Shown here: positions 1 through 13,374 of the stretch, in pieces
How the letters are laid out: every line of letters starts with the position of its first letter
Numbering within the stretch: position 1 is the first letter of the stretch
Origin: Floccularia luteovirens
Lineage: Eukaryota > Basidiomycota > Agaricomycetes > Agaricales > Squamanitaceae
Reading direction: 5' to 3'
DNA length: 64,000 nt
Assembly: GCA_009739215.1 (NCBI GenBank)
Contig: VSJF01000006.1
Location: forward strand, 1,116,001-1,180,000
Notes under the pieces: generated by a model
Database searches by the model: none
The model's input: only the letters and a program-made list of their open reading frames with translations
Told to the model about the DNA's origin: nothing
Translations under genes and position numbers: made by a program

Positions 1-433
1 AGAATGTGATGCCTAGACTTGCCATCCATAGATTGAAAGATGCCTTGCGTAGCAAATACGCCGAAAACCTTTGATATTACACTGTACGATGAACCCGTGC
101 TTAAATGTCACAGTATCATGTGACAACACATTCGCGTCTGTCGTTGATGGCGCGACATAACCGACATAACTTCACAACTCGTTGATTCGATTCATTGTTC
201 TTAATATGACGGTTAGCAACTTTCCAAATACATCTGAACATCTCTTAAATCATCAATGTTAAGGATCTTACCTTTTGTTATTTGCACATGACACGGCATG
301 ATATTCAGGTTCTAGATACAATCGAGACAGCCGACTACATGAATGGAGAACTTTCGGATGATGGTTCGTTACTTATTGAGACACCCAGGCTGAGCAGCTC
401 ATGTGTCAAGTCTAGACCTTGACATCCCTCCCC
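1..433. other. Left-edge region, no gene seen
   Basis: No reading frame with recognisable content on either strand. It may hold the promoter or an upstream exon of the acidic ORF that follows. Confidence 0.4.
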
Positions 434-454
434 ATATGATCCCGCCAAATCCTG

Positions 455-934
455 ATGACTCCGACAGTATGCTCCATGACAGCCATCTTTATTCAATGTG
501 CTAAGGAACAAACAGTCCTACCATCACAGGTACACCCCTCATATCCCTATGGTAATCCAACCAACATCAAACATCCAGCCGCAAGGCCACGACCACCATA
601 TGACCCATCATCGCGTGCTTTATTTGAGGACATGGGATATACAGGTGGCGGAATTAACGGCGCCTTGCGATGGCGAGATCTTGCATTGGATGAACTGCTT
701 CCAGTTGATGAAGAACAAGAAGAAGCAAAGAGGGCAGTGCAAGCGAGAAAACTGGCAAGCGGTACCTCAAATCATAACCCTCAGCCCTATCAACAACAAC
801 AACAGCACCAACAGCCACAGCCCAATGGTGGAACAGATGATGAAGAAGAAAATGAGGAAACTGATGAGGAAGAGGACGAGGACGGTGAGGAAGATGAGGT
901 GGAAAGTGAAGGGGAAGGAAACAGTTTCACATGA
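455..934 (+). CDS. Hypothetical acidic, Gln-rich protein
   Basis: Open frame of 159 codons that I do not recognise. The middle (about residues 55-100) looks like real protein, with a DMGYTGGGI segment followed by LRWRDLALDELLP and a short charged helix. It is followed by a CAA/CAG-coded Gln/His/Pro run and a tail of almost only Glu and Asp. The first 25 or so residues look less convincing, so the true start may lie on an upstream exon; an ATG at 434 opens another short frame that could be spliced in. The acidic tail suggests a nuclear or chromatin-associated protein, but that is inference only. Confidence 0.45.
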   Translation: MTPTVCSMTAIFIQCAKEQTVLPSQVHPSYPYGNPTNIKHPAARPRPPYDPSSRALFEDMGYTGGGINGALRWRDLALDELLPVDEEQEEAKRAVQARKLASGTSNHNPQPYQQQQQHQQPQPNGGTDDEEENEETDEEEDEDGEEDEVESEGEGNSFT

Positions 935-1399
935 CACATTTTGCTATAATTGAGCTCATCTCCAACCCATTTCTCAATGTGTCTTGTGGATTGAGGATCA
1001 CTGGATAAGACATGAAATACAAAGATCAAATTAAGTATAAGTCACTGTGACAGAATAATTGTTTGAGATAACTAACCGGTGTTCAAGTCCTCGTCCGAGT
1101 TTATTCAGGAACATTTCTGATATTTCCTTTCAACACATAAATATAGCGAGATCAATATTTACTCAAGGCATACATAGCAACTCAGTCAGCATTCCAATAA
1201 GTATTCCATCCACGTGTGAAATTCTGCTAAAGATCGGGGGTCAAAAGCCTTATGTACAAGTTCTGGTACAATCTGAAGATTTGCGTTCACTACCCCAGTG
1301 GGCAAACATGTTTGTCGCAATTTAGAATACAATTGATGCTTTCTTCGGGTCCTATGATAATGAAATTGGATGAAATTGGAAATTTACAATTCGATTTCT
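935..1399. other. Intergenic, 3' ends converge
   Basis: Between the acidic ORF and the stop of the sedolisin gene on the other strand. Only short out-of-context frames; no gene supported. Confidence 0.5.
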
Positions 1400-3817
1400 C
1401 TATCCTGACAATAACGACTGTAGTCTCAAGAAATCCGGAGTGCCCAGTCCCGTAACCTGGAAAAAAAAAATTGAGTGTATATACTCTTAATGGAGAACAC
1501 GTGGAAAGCTCACAGGATCCCAACCTTTTCTTGCAGTAAAACCTAAAAATTCGATATGAGCATAAATAAAACTAAGTCAAAAAAAGACATTTCTCACCGT
1601 TAGTTCCGCATCCAGGATTTGATCCAGATATGATATCGTTGAAACCACTTGTAACAGCACTGGCGTAGATAAGGGGGTTGAGGAATCCAAGCACAGGCTT
1701 TCTAGTAGCAAGACGGAAGTCATTGATTAGTGTAAAGATTCCAGCGACGGTCTACAGCCTGGGGAGTCAGTTTCCAGTTATAACATTGATAGATATGAAA
1801 TTACGGACGGGAGAGCTAGCACTTGTGCCCCCGACTGAACCTACACGACCGCCAATGACTACTTGGAAACCATTACCTTGTGCTGCAACGTCGGGATATG
1901 CTCTTCCCGTTTTACTGACCAAAAATAAATCAATCCTATGTTATTCGTGTCCAAGGATTCGACACTTACTTGAACAGCCCAGAGAATTGAGTCCCTAGCG
2001 CGGTCAAAAATGTCTGCACAGCAGCGCTTTGATAGGTAGGTTGAGCGAAGTAATTAGAGAATCCTCCCCCAGAAAAGCTGACTGCAACCTCGGGACTAAT
2101 TCTTGTTGTTCCTCCGACTGTGGTGACAAATGGGCATCTATATTCGGTGAGGTGAGTCTTTGGATATTAGTTTGAAACCAGAGTAACATACGATGCGGGG
2201 AACGCTGGCTGGAAAAGTACTCTCCTGGTACCATCATTTGTTTGACAGTCTCCACCACCCACTCTGTAATGTTCTGTCAGACGAAAGTATTTGAATTATT
2301 AACAAGAAATTGCTACCCAAAGTCACCGCTAGAGAAGAAGAGACTAACTCCACGAGTGCCAAGTTGAGCAAATAGGTTGCACACTGTCTGTGCATAATCG
2401 CGGGGGACCTGAAATGTATCTTGATCAACATAAATTTAATTACTTCCGGATAAGAGGCATACCGTCTGCTCATCATCACCATACGACGTCGTGATGACTT
2501 GGGGTACAGTAGACTGTCCTAGAACAAACGTTACCCAATCAAGGTATGGTTCGTTGGTGTTGGTCGGTGTTTGGGAATCGGGTTTGAAGGGTGGAGAACC
2601 TCCGGTGCTTTATGATCACAATGAGTCTACTAAATTTTTATATGGGTTTCAATTAACCTGTAGTATATGTTTGGTGTAGGGAAAGAAAGTGATGTAGTGT
2701 ATTGGATATCTAAGTTTGCCTTGAAAAAGTTTGTTTCTGGACAGAGCTAAAGTAGATGTGAAACACATACCTCGACACCAGGGTCATTTTGATCATCCCC
2801 TCCTCCATTTACTTGTACAGTTGTAAAGTTTGAACCAACTGCTGCGGGCAAGAAACGCCCGAAGAATGTCTGTTGATAAAGTTAGAATGCTAGGAGAATT
2901 TAACGAACGAAAAGACACTAAACCTGAAGGTCTGCACGATTAGCTTGTTTAATGGAAAATTTAATTAAGTGGTTGAAGTAAGCTGTTTCGGTAAAGGACC
3001 TACCAAACTCATCGAGGTAACCTGCGACGCCAAGCTTGTTGACATTAGTTGCCCTAGGTACGTAGTTTGCAGTGTTGTACAAAGCTTGCAGGCATGCTGG
3101 AGTAATAGTAGTGGCGCAGGATGCCGGGACAGCGGCGTTAACGGCGGGAGCAGCATTAAATCCCTCGACTGGTTTAATGTCTGGCTGCAAAAAGCTAGTG
3201 GTCCGCATACTTTTCAAGGTCCCAAAATAAGTTGTCGGGGAAACAACATCAACATGAGAGTGCAGAGGACGTGGAAGAGAGTAGCTCATTGTTCGAACAA
3301 TGCTTTGTCCAGAAGCAGTATGGTGATAGACATTATACTTTGTTGCTAGCATCTTTTCAGCTTGTGCTACAGAAACACGCACAACTATCCAGTCGCCGCC
3401 TGCGCTTTGCCGGGTGATTGCTGACGATTCGATGTCGTGGAATTTTAACCACGAGTCAACCGCATCAACTGAGTCTGGGTGGGCGGCAGCCAAGGCATCT
3501 GCTTCTTCTTTGCTCAAATGTTTGCCATATCTGATTAAAATGAGATTATAGGGGAGTCGAGGCAGTTGTCAAGGTCACCTTTCATGGTAGGGGTCACTGA
3601 TCTCCATGAGGTTTGATATCAATTCGTCAAGTTTATCTTGTTTCAAAGCAATCCGCATGTCGAATGTGTGGTCAGGAGGTGCGTGTGATACGAACTCCCA
3701 ACCACGGGGGATATCAACCCATGAATGCTTCTCGACAATGTCATCCCAACGCCTCAGAAGAGGTGTGGACACGCCAAAATGTGCAAGGCCTAGTAACAAG
3801 AAGGAGGACCACAGCAT
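1400..3817 (-). CDS. Secreted sedolisin, tripeptidyl peptidase (S53)
   Basis: Acid serine peptidase of family S53 that would remove tripeptides from extracellular proteins. Exon 1 (ATG at 3817) gives a hydrophobic signal peptide ([12 protein letters not shown]) and the start of the pro-kumamolisin domain; exon 2 holds the rest of the propeptide and the start of the catalytic domain. Later exons carry [22 protein letters not shown] (oxyanion Asp), the VTTVGGT strand, [10 protein letters not shown] and GGTSASSP with the catalytic Ser. Glu in YLDEFG and Asp in RADLQ would complete the triad. The end has GFLNPLIY and the Ca-site region [14 protein letters not shown], then [10 protein letters not shown] spliced to VTGLGTPDF, stopping at 1400-1402. 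About seven short introns; the frame appears intact. Confidence 0.9.
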
Positions 3818-3878
3818 TTGTGGGGAGTGTGAAAGGACAATAATATCCAGGCTATGGAAGCTCTTGTAATTTACAAGG

Positions 3879-3886
3879 CTTTTATA
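3879..3886 (-). promoter_or_regulatory. TATA box of the sedolisin gene
   Basis: TATAAAAG on the minus strand about 60 bases before the ATG, a usual distance for a fungal TATA promoter. Confidence 0.5.
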
Positions 3887-3889
3887 GTT

Positions 3890-4754
3890 CGATGGCCTTG
3901 ATGATCCGGATTGGGCACCGAAGCCTTGTGATAGAATATTACTTGCATGGGAAAAGGGTTATGTGCATGATTTCTGGATTATCTTGAACGATTGTCGTTA
4001 TAAAATAGATAGAAGGAGGTTGACGCATGGTCACAAAGACAGCGTTGCCGGGAGTACCGGCTAATGATCTTCTGAGCACATAAAGCGTGATTCTGACGGT
4101 CTTTGGAAGGAATTGTAAGGGAGGGGATATGTTGAGCGCACCTTCTATGACACCTGTGTGAGGTTGAACATACCAATCTAGTCGCATATGGGCTCTTAAG
4201 AAGTAAGGTAGCTGATCGGTGTAAATTAAGCGCGAAAATAGGGGATCCCAGCCATATGTACTTCCTGACAATTCTAGCAATCCATAGAGAGGCCATATGG
4301 TTCATGGCTTCCTCCGTCTTCAAATATATCATGAAGAACAAAGAATAGCATCATCAGACGACCAGGTATAGAGAATGGTGGGAAGCAATTTCCTCATATT
4401 GATGACTTAGAAGAGTCAATAATGACATAAAAAAGGTGTGGTATGATAGTACAGAGCCAGAAAGATTGCAACATGTATCAAAGGGAGATGGTTGTGAACG
4501 ACAATGATTAAGCTTATAATTAAGGGCTGTGGTGGCCGTATTAACATGACCAGACCACGTGGTGAGCACACAAGGGCCAACAGAGAACGGCTCCAACCAC
4601 GAAACACAAAAAGTTGGAGTGTCCAGTCCGACGTCTCAAAGATACTGTCCTTTACTTGGACAACAACGAGGTCTTACGACTCTCGTCTACCACCACTCTC
4701 ATATCTCACTACCTCAGTTCTTAATTGGACTGTTTTGTATCATTCAACATATCA
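3890..4754. other. Divergent intergenic region
   Basis: Upstream of both the sedolisin gene (minus) and the Doa10 gene (plus). Open frames of 60-120 codons occur on both strands but lack ATG starts or family features, so none is called. Confidence 0.4.
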
Positions 4755-7700
4755 ATGCAAGAAGCCGATGAACAAGGTGCGCTCTGGGCAGTAGTCATTG
4801 TCGAGATTCTGACCACAGTCATCATCTAGATACATGTCGCATTTGCAGCGCTCCTGAAGAGCCTGACCAGCCACTCTTTCACCCATGCAAGTGCTCGGGT
4901 ACCATACGATACATTCACCAGGATTGGTAAGGTCTTCGGACTCCGGTAGATTTCATGGCTCACCTCCTCTCAGCTTGACGACATGGCTCGCGCACAGCAA
5001 GAAGAAGAACTGCGATGTGTGCAAACATCCCTATTCCTTTACAAAAGGTTCGTTTTATAGACCTACAATCTATATGTTTAGATCCTTACTCCTTTTGTAT
5101 AGTTTACGCTCCTGATATGCCTTCAACACTACCACCTGTCTTGTTAATCCGTAGATTGGCTCAGCAAACCTTCTTTGCTTCAATATTTGGCTTCAGGGCT
5201 GTAGCCGTCGCGATCATCTGGTTAGCTTTCCTTCCATGGGTGACAGTTTGGACTTGGAGGATATACTTCTTGATGGGTGATTCTACGTACGTTTCGATAC
5301 CTGTCTGAGACAGCACATTTCCTGATGCTATCCATAGAGCTTGGTGGATAAGTGATCAAACACGACCCCTCCCTGAAGAAGGCCCAGTAACATCATCAGC
5401 CCTTGATTCTTCTCTTCCGACGACCGACAATTTTGTTGGTAGGGTGACTGCACATCCCCTTTGGCTCTCCTTATCAGCCGACATATTTGCGGGACAAATT
5501 ATCGCGTCTTTGATTGTCCTTACATTTGTTGTGGTTTTCCTCCTTCGCGAATGGATATCACAAAATGCTCGACCTGGTGTATTTGAGGACGAAGAGGGAC
5601 TACCTCCAGAGATCTTCGCCATCCCCCCCCAGCCTGAAGTACAGCAACCTCTGGCACTCAACCAGCAACAGCAGGTACTCAATTTCCCTGAACAAGAACT
5701 ATTATTACAGCGACAGGTTGATACATTAAGGGCCCTGGAGGAAATGCGTGCGCGAAACGGAGTAAATGGACATATGGTGGGAGAAGATAGGCACCCCCAT
5801 GGTCGTGTACCATTTGAGAGGCAGAAACAGAAGCAGAAAATTAGAGTTGAATCAGAGATGAACCAGCCAGTTCGTCGCCGCAGGAGATTGTATTCAGATC
5901 TCTCTGATGAAGAAAAACTATCCAATACTTTACGATCATTAAAACACCGACAACGCCTACATACTGCCCAGGCCCGACGTCGAGTTGTTGCAGCACTAGA
6001 AGCTGCCACTCCTTCTCCTTCTTCTCCTTTCCCTCTTCCCGAAGGCTCTTCACAGCAAGGAAGATTTGAATTCACGTTCAAGGCCCCACGTTCGCTTTCA
6101 GATGAGAATCTTGTTGGTCGCAGAAGCGCTTCGGAGCCACGAAAATTTATGCGTTCCACGTCTGATATGTCAAGGTCTGATGTCGTCAACAGATCGAGTG
6201 ACAGCTTTTCATCCATCTTCCCCCCTGTCCGACCAAACCCCACCATCAATAAAATACCTTTTTCTTTTGGTACTATCCCCGCAAATAATGGTGAGGAACT
6301 TATCAAATCTAATGTAGTTCGTCGCCCACCTCTTCCAACATCAGGGCCCCCAATATCCGGAAGTTCTTTCGGAGGGTCCCCTGCCGTATCACCATCAGAA
6401 TCATCACACCTTGTTACTTATCGGGCGCCTGAGGACTTGGAAACTGAAGCGGGACCATCTTCAATCTCCCAATTTTCCGATCGAGACGAAAATGAAAAAC
6501 GAATTAACTTACTCGAATTGGACACGAATGAAGATGGAGATGAAGAAGACAACGATCAGGCTGGGGCTTCAGAGTCGGATGATGAATCTATCAACTCACA
6601 TAAGGGGCAGGACATAGAGGCGGAGCTTAGGAAATATTTCATAGAAGATGTCGGTAATCATGAGGATGGTTCTCCTCAATTAGTGTTGTTAAGTGACAGT
6701 GACGATACGGACAGCACTGGTGTAGAAGACGAGGCAAACGAGGGAGACGGAGGTAATCATGAAAGGGACCATGAAGCGGATTTGGAGGCATTTGATGATG
6801 CCGATGGGGAAGAGGAAGAGGAAGAGGAGGAAGATGCCGACGACGCCGATGGCGGATTTGTATTTGAGGAAGATGAGAATTGGGAAGCTGAGGAGCCAGA
6901 GGATGATGGTCAACGCGCTGGTGGTGATGGTGATGGTGTGCAACCAGCGCTCGGAAATAACCAAGGCCAACCAGTGAACAACGATGCAGCACCGGTAGCC
7001 GATCCAAATGAAGAGGGCGAGGGGAATGTTGAGGATGACATGGAAGGCGCGATGGAAGGCAAGCAATTTGCATGACGGTATTTTTAAAAAGATACTTATT
7101 TCAATGTGTTTAGCAATTGGTTTGCGTGGGCCGATCCAAGGTGTATTTCAGAATGTCAGTGGCAATTTTCAGTTATTACTGGTCGGTATCTGACCATTCG
7201 ATTAGGCTGCATTGATGATTTTTGTGCTTGATACTGCCATTGGTTTTGGTATTTGGATTCCTTTCACCCTCGGAAAATCCTTTGCTCTGTTATCAGTAAG
7301 CTCATTCACCTTGAATGCTTTTCTTACAAAATCTCATACTGTACAGTTGCATCCACATCGCTTCTTTGAAATACTTCATCTCCCCATTCGAGGGATGAGG
7401 GTTGTTACAGATCCTATCGTGGACACTGTTGCATTTCTGGTCTTGGAATTCTTATTTCCGTCCATGTTCAGAACTATCCAGAAACTTTGGCTGCTTGTTC
7501 TGTTCTGCGTTGGCACTTTATTCGGAAGTGGCGCTGCAGAAAATATTGTGAAATTTGCCTCAAAAACGGTACATCTCGTCATTTGTAATACTGCATATAT
7601 TCTGATATCTGGATCTAGTACTCGGTGACAGTAAATCTTACTAAACCTCTAACAAGTTTCACGGTTGATAATACATCAGTGGAGCACAAAGTTGAGGAAG

Positions 7701-10049
7701 TATTGGGCACAACTAATGGTTCCACATCCATATTATCCATGCTTCCTGATGTTTTTGGCGCATCTGAACCATACTTTGCCGCGCTTGGAAAGGAAGTGAG
7801 ACTTTCCTGCGACAACCTCCGAACATCATGGGTCCGTATGAGTTTGGGGCATGGACCATCAGAAAAAGCGTTTGCCATTGCTCTCGGATACGCACTGATT
7901 GGCATCGCTTTGGCGCTATACCTCAACGTATTGACTGTTGGTAATGCCAGAACTGCCGGCCGCGCTGTGAGGAGTGCTGTACGCCAGCAACTCCTTGTCA
8001 TCAAAGTAAGTACCACATCCACTTCCATTTGGTCTAGTCCTTAATGGATCCACTAAACAGGTCGCTGCATTCATTTTCATCGAGTTAGTTACATTTCCAT
8101 TCGGTTGTGGCATCGTTCTGGACCTATGTACTGTCTGGTTGTTCCCTGAGGCCAATTTACAATCTCGCGCTGCATTCTTCGTACAGGCTCCTCTGACAGC
8201 TATATTCTATCACTGGGTTGCAGGAACAATGTTCATGTGTGTTTTTTTTAATCTTTCTCTATAGTATTTCTCTCTAAGTTCGAATATTTTAGGTATTCAT
8301 TCGCTGTTCTATTGTCTGGCTGCCGCAGCGTAATGCGTCCAGGTGCCATGTGGTTTATCAAAGATCCCCAAGACCAGAATGCACACCCCATTCGCGACAT
8401 ACTCGATCGACCTACACTAACACAACTACGCAAGATCTGTGTTAGTGGATTGATGTATTCTTTTGTGGTTATTTGTGTGGTTGGGAGCGTTGCTGGATTA
8501 TTAGTACTCGGCAGTAAATCGATTATGCCGTTCCGATGGAGAAACAGGTGTGTAATTCTTCCTCCGTTATGTTATCATGTTCCTAAGGCGATCCCATTGT
8601 AGAGAACCATTGTCTAATGTTCCTGTGGATCTTCTCTTTCTTCATCTCGTATTGCCCTATACTATGCACTACTTCCGACCGAAAAGGGTTGTCAAGCGTT
8701 TCGCCACAACTGTATGGAGGTTCCTCGCCAAACAATTGCGGTTAACATCATACTTTTTCGGTGAACGACATTCTGTGGAAGAGTATACATCGAAATGGCG
8801 GTTGTCACACTTCTTCAGGCGGTCTGAAGCCGTCAATATCGAGACTATCCCAGATGGTACTTTTCGCAGAGTACCTGCGATAGATCACGTCGCTCTCCCT
8901 CGTGATATGCGCGCTACCGTAGCTGTTACGGAAAATGGGGACCCGGTAGATGACGCCGCCAAGGAACTTATGGAGAGCCAAAACGAAGAAGCAGTAAAAG
9001 CAAAACACAACATCCAGGACGACTACATGGTTGTTTACTTACCACCTCACTTTCGTTATCGGGTCATTTATTTCATAACCATGCTATGGATAATCGGTGC
9101 TATCTGTCTCGGTGTCGCCGTTGCACTTCCTATTCAACTTGGTAGGAGCTTTTTTGGGCTGTTCACGTCCCGACAAGTCCATGATGGCTACTCGTTGATC
9201 ATTGGATTTTATCTTCTGTGGGCTTGTTACCTTATTGGTAGAGCTATTGACCGTCTAGACAAACGACGGCAGCGAAGTAATGGCGATCGTCCTCGTGCGG
9301 ATTTGCGTGTTCTTGTGCTGAAACGCGGCTTCCTTTGGCTTGCCAAAATCTCATACATGGTCGTCTGCCTAGGGATTATTATCCCTATCTTGGTCGCGTT
9401 TGTTGTGGACCTATACATCGTCCTTCCGATTCGATTCGCCATTGATCCTTCTATGACTCCAAGAATACGTGTGGTCGATGCGTGGGCACTAGGTCTGATA
9501 TATGCCAAAATTGCACTTCATATCAACAGGATCCAACCACAAGGCGACTTTTCTCAAGGACTACAACATGTAAGTACCTCATCAAACCTGTGCTCTACAT
9601 ACTTAATCTCCCCTTAACAGATTACATCCAATGGATGGACACGACCTGATCCTATAGTAGCAACCAAAGAAGTTATCGGTCCCCTGATAGGGGGGTTACT
9701 AGGGACCATAATTCTTCCCGGGGCTGTCCTCCGAATCACACAGTATTTAATTCCGACAATTGCAGTTGACGACAAGTTCATTTGTGAGTCAGAATTACTC
9801 ACCTTGAGAAAGCATTCGACTCACAATTTTTGGGCTTACTTAGTCATGCATGTTTATCCGGGCATTTTTATGTTTGTCGGATTGATTCGGTCAGCGATGG
9901 TTCTATACGACATATTATCCTCCTGGTCACAAGCCGTTCGCGATAAGGAGTTTTTGGTAGAGATGAGGCTTCGAAATCATGAGCCAGAGAATAAAAGACT
10001 GAAATCCAATGCTTCAGCTCCCGGACCATCTGTAGACAGCGATCACTAA
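4755..10049 (+). CDS. SSM4: Doa10/SSM4 (MARCH6-type) ER ubiquitin ligase
   Basis: E3 ubiquitin ligase of the ER and inner nuclear membrane, acting in ER-associated degradation. A C4HC3 RING-CH finger is at the N-terminus: CRIC, CKCSGT, RYIHQD plus a Cys created by the splice at about 4926, then CDVC. Next come two membrane spans (ASIFGFRAVAVAIIW; ASLIVLTFVVVFLL), a disordered region of about 500 residues (5580-7070) ending in long Glu/Asp runs, and at least ten more spans. The conserved block AIGLRGPIQGVFQN, IFVLDTAIGFGIWIPF and PHRFFEILHLPIRGMR identifies the family. The total is roughly 1,500 residues with many short introns. The exact start is uncertain: ATG 4755 needs a very short first intron to reach the RING frame. 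The stop is at 10047-10049. Confidence 0.9.
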
Positions 10050-10294
10050 TTGTATCAATGACCGCATATTATTTAAGGCATGCATCATATACCATAGTTA
10101 ACCACCAAATAGTGAGCTTAAGGAACTTAAGAACAGTAAATGCACAAGCAATGTGACATTCATGTAAGCATATAAATTACTCCAAAAAAGGATCATAACA
10201 TAACCAAAGACCTCATAAGAGTTCACAAGTCTTAAAAAAATGGAATAGAATTATAATGATACAATGTACAAGATACAGGACAACCCAAGACAAA

Positions 10295-10724
<430 letters not shown>

Positions 10725-11006
10725 GTTACTTTTCGAGTGGTTGGGATGAGTGGTAAAACTACTGAGAGTTGTTGTTTCTCAAAGATGAGATGACAGAATG
10801 TAAGAAGTCTTTTCCCAATCTGGACCGTTATATAACACCGTCCACAGTGGCTGTGCCACATTTCCTTTGTTGATTGTTGCATGCAAGCGCGCCAGTCACG
10901 TGCACACCGCGGCGCGTTTGTATAAATCTATGAGGCTCTGGATTGGATTGTTCATACTTACTCCTTCACCAATACAACATCAACACCAGCACCAACCTCA
11001 ACCTCA
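10725..11006. promoter_or_regulatory. Bidirectional histone H4/H3 promoter, copy 1
   Basis: A 282-base shared promoter. A minus-strand TATATAA lies about 105 bases before the H4 ATG (10828-10834), and a plus-strand TATAAAT about 80 bases before the H3 ATG (10921-10927). Between them is a GC-rich block with GCGCGCC, CACGTG, CCGCGG and GGCGCG. The copy at 31309-31590 differs at one base that I can see. Confidence 0.75.
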
Positions 11007-11532
<526 letters not shown>

Positions 11533-11757
11533 ATACTGGGTTACATTGTCATTTTTTTCATCGTTATTGTATCTGTATAATGTATTTCACATTTTCCTCT
11601 GGGCAATCATGAGCATAGCACAATTGTGCTGACTAACTTTTGAGTAAATCGAGTTTGGTCATTGAAACTTGAGAATCGTTAATCTATTGTCTATAATAAT
11701 AATATGATATGTATAGCAGCTATTCTTCCACTAAGTCCAATACCCTTCCATTCTTGT

Positions 11758-12693
11758 TTAATCAACGAAACAGATGCTGGACCTTCCAGTCACGAGCTTC
11801 GATATCTCCAGTAACAGCATGAGTAGGAATGCAAACCCGAGTATGTATATGATGTTTCGTTGTACTCGTGCAGTGCGTTTGGCAAACTCGATGAAGTCGG
11901 TTTGCCTCCTGTTGCCTGAGGTATAGGTGGGTAGATCAACGAGATGGTCAGAGAACCAGTCTTCTCCGTAAATGAACATGTCCCTAGCTGGGAATTCCTC
12001 CAATATCTCACACTCGAAGAGTGGGACCTTGAGTGTGTACTTTCTCCATAAGTGCTGTAGCCTCAAGTCTGAAGGCTCATATTTGCCTGATGTTTCATAC
12101 TTGGGAGGGACGTCGTCTTCTGTTACGGGACCTTGACCAACAGTCAGAAGCTCAAAGGCGGGGATCTTCTCAAGCCGTCTGAACATCTGCCCGATAGGGA
12201 AAGTCTCTACTAGGAAAAGGTGAGCAACGTGGGGAGAGGTAAGTCGAACCGTTGATGTCGCGGTGCACACTGTGCGACCTTCGCATTGTAAGTGAACTTG
12301 GCGAGTTTGGATAATTGCCTTATTTGGAGCTGCAGTTGCAATGGCGTCAGGATTCGGTAAAGTTAGTGGAACGAATTCAGAATCTGGGCGCTCTTGATAG
12401 GCTGTGTGGCAGTATACTACTGCAATAGTGATTGTACGGTCAAAAAAGGCGCTGTCACATAAGAGCGAGTTCATAAGAAAAGGTTGTCGTCGGTAACTTT
12501 GAGGCGGGAAACAGACCTTAATGTCCTTTGCAAATCACCGCGAGCTGACAGAGCTACGCGCTCAACAGCCGAAACATGAGAAGGCCAGTCAAACTGTTTA
12601 TATCGACAGTGAGCACCAGATCTCCGAGAAGTAATGGTTACCTACGCTGACGGTGGTTCCGTTGTGGTTGTAGGAGTCTTTGCCGGAAGACAT
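11758..12693 (-). CDS. Tail-anchored basidiomycete protein of unknown role
   Basis: Three exons: MSSGKDSYNHNGTTVS, then FDWPSHVSAVERVALSARGDLQ, then the main exon (11758-12451, joined as TL-SAFFDRT). About 270 residues. The WPS...SAVERV...GDLQR start followed by a beta-rich domain with CEGRTVCTATS and HLFLVETFPIGQMFRRL is a layout I have seen in unnamed agaricomycete proteins. The pattern of a Cys/Ala/Ser strand, then IGQ-F, then a PAFELLTVG strand loosely recalls the chorismate-lyase/UTRA fold; this is a guess. Near the C-terminus is one membrane span (YILGFAFLLMLLLEI) with a short tail, which suggests a tail-anchored membrane protein. Confidence 0.7.
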
Positions 12694-13374
12694 TGGAATT
12701 AAAGTTGCTATTTTAGGAATAAGAGTTAGAAATTTTGAGAATGGCTTTTATAAGAGAACCGGGAGTGTGTAAGTGCGTTGTTGTTCTTGCTTTGAAGGGA
12801 GACTAGGAATTGAATGATGAAAACACCGATCCCCTGTCAAGTATATATACGAATTGTAGGATAAGGGAAATTCTAAAGAGTGACATTCAAGATCTTGGTA
12901 CAAAGATGTTGCGGGCGGCTCTGCAATTGTCAAAATTGACTGACACAGGCAGTCATCTAGGCAAATGCCAGGCCGAACTGAACAATCAGAGCATGACCGG
13001 GCGAAGATAAGAGGGATGTAAGATGAGATATGCGAAGCTCTGGCGACATCTTAACAACTGGTCGGAGCATTAAGACTAAATAGTGGCTTTAAGCACTCAC
13101 GGAACGCACGTCGAAAACATTTGCATGTGGTGATACAAATCGCGAATTAATGACCAAACAGATCCAACCAATAAACTTGTGAACCATATTACGTAAACAT
13201 AGTCAATATTATTGCTGTTCACGATATCCAAGTTTTGCACTCTGCTCGCAGCTGAAATCCACAATTCAAGCTGTCAGGACCTGGTCTACCTCCACAAATC
13301 TCACCTGCAATATTCTCCGAGCTCGGGTATCACGCTTTTACGGGCTCCAATTCCGAGCGAAACGTAAATACATT
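12694..13374. other. Divergent promoter region
   Basis: Separates the tail-anchored protein (minus) from the sirtuin (plus). No convincing reading frame; presumed promoters and 5' UTRs. Confidence 0.45.

Noticed and set aside
1060..1100. tRNA-like B-box (GTTCAAGTCC)
   Set aside because: No matching A-box, acceptor stem or cloverleaf could be built around it.
3939..4280. Minus-strand frame of 113 codons
   Set aside because: Begins at a TTG, lies between two genes, and I see no motif or plausible splice that would give it a start.
5356..6306. Long minus-strand open frame of 316 codons
   Set aside because: Antisense shadow of the Ser- and Arg-rich coding exon of the Doa10 gene; composition is low complexity and there is no family feature.
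6639..7073. Minus-strand His/Pro/Leu-rich frame
   Set aside because: Mirror image of the GAA/GAT-rich acidic run in the Doa10 gene.
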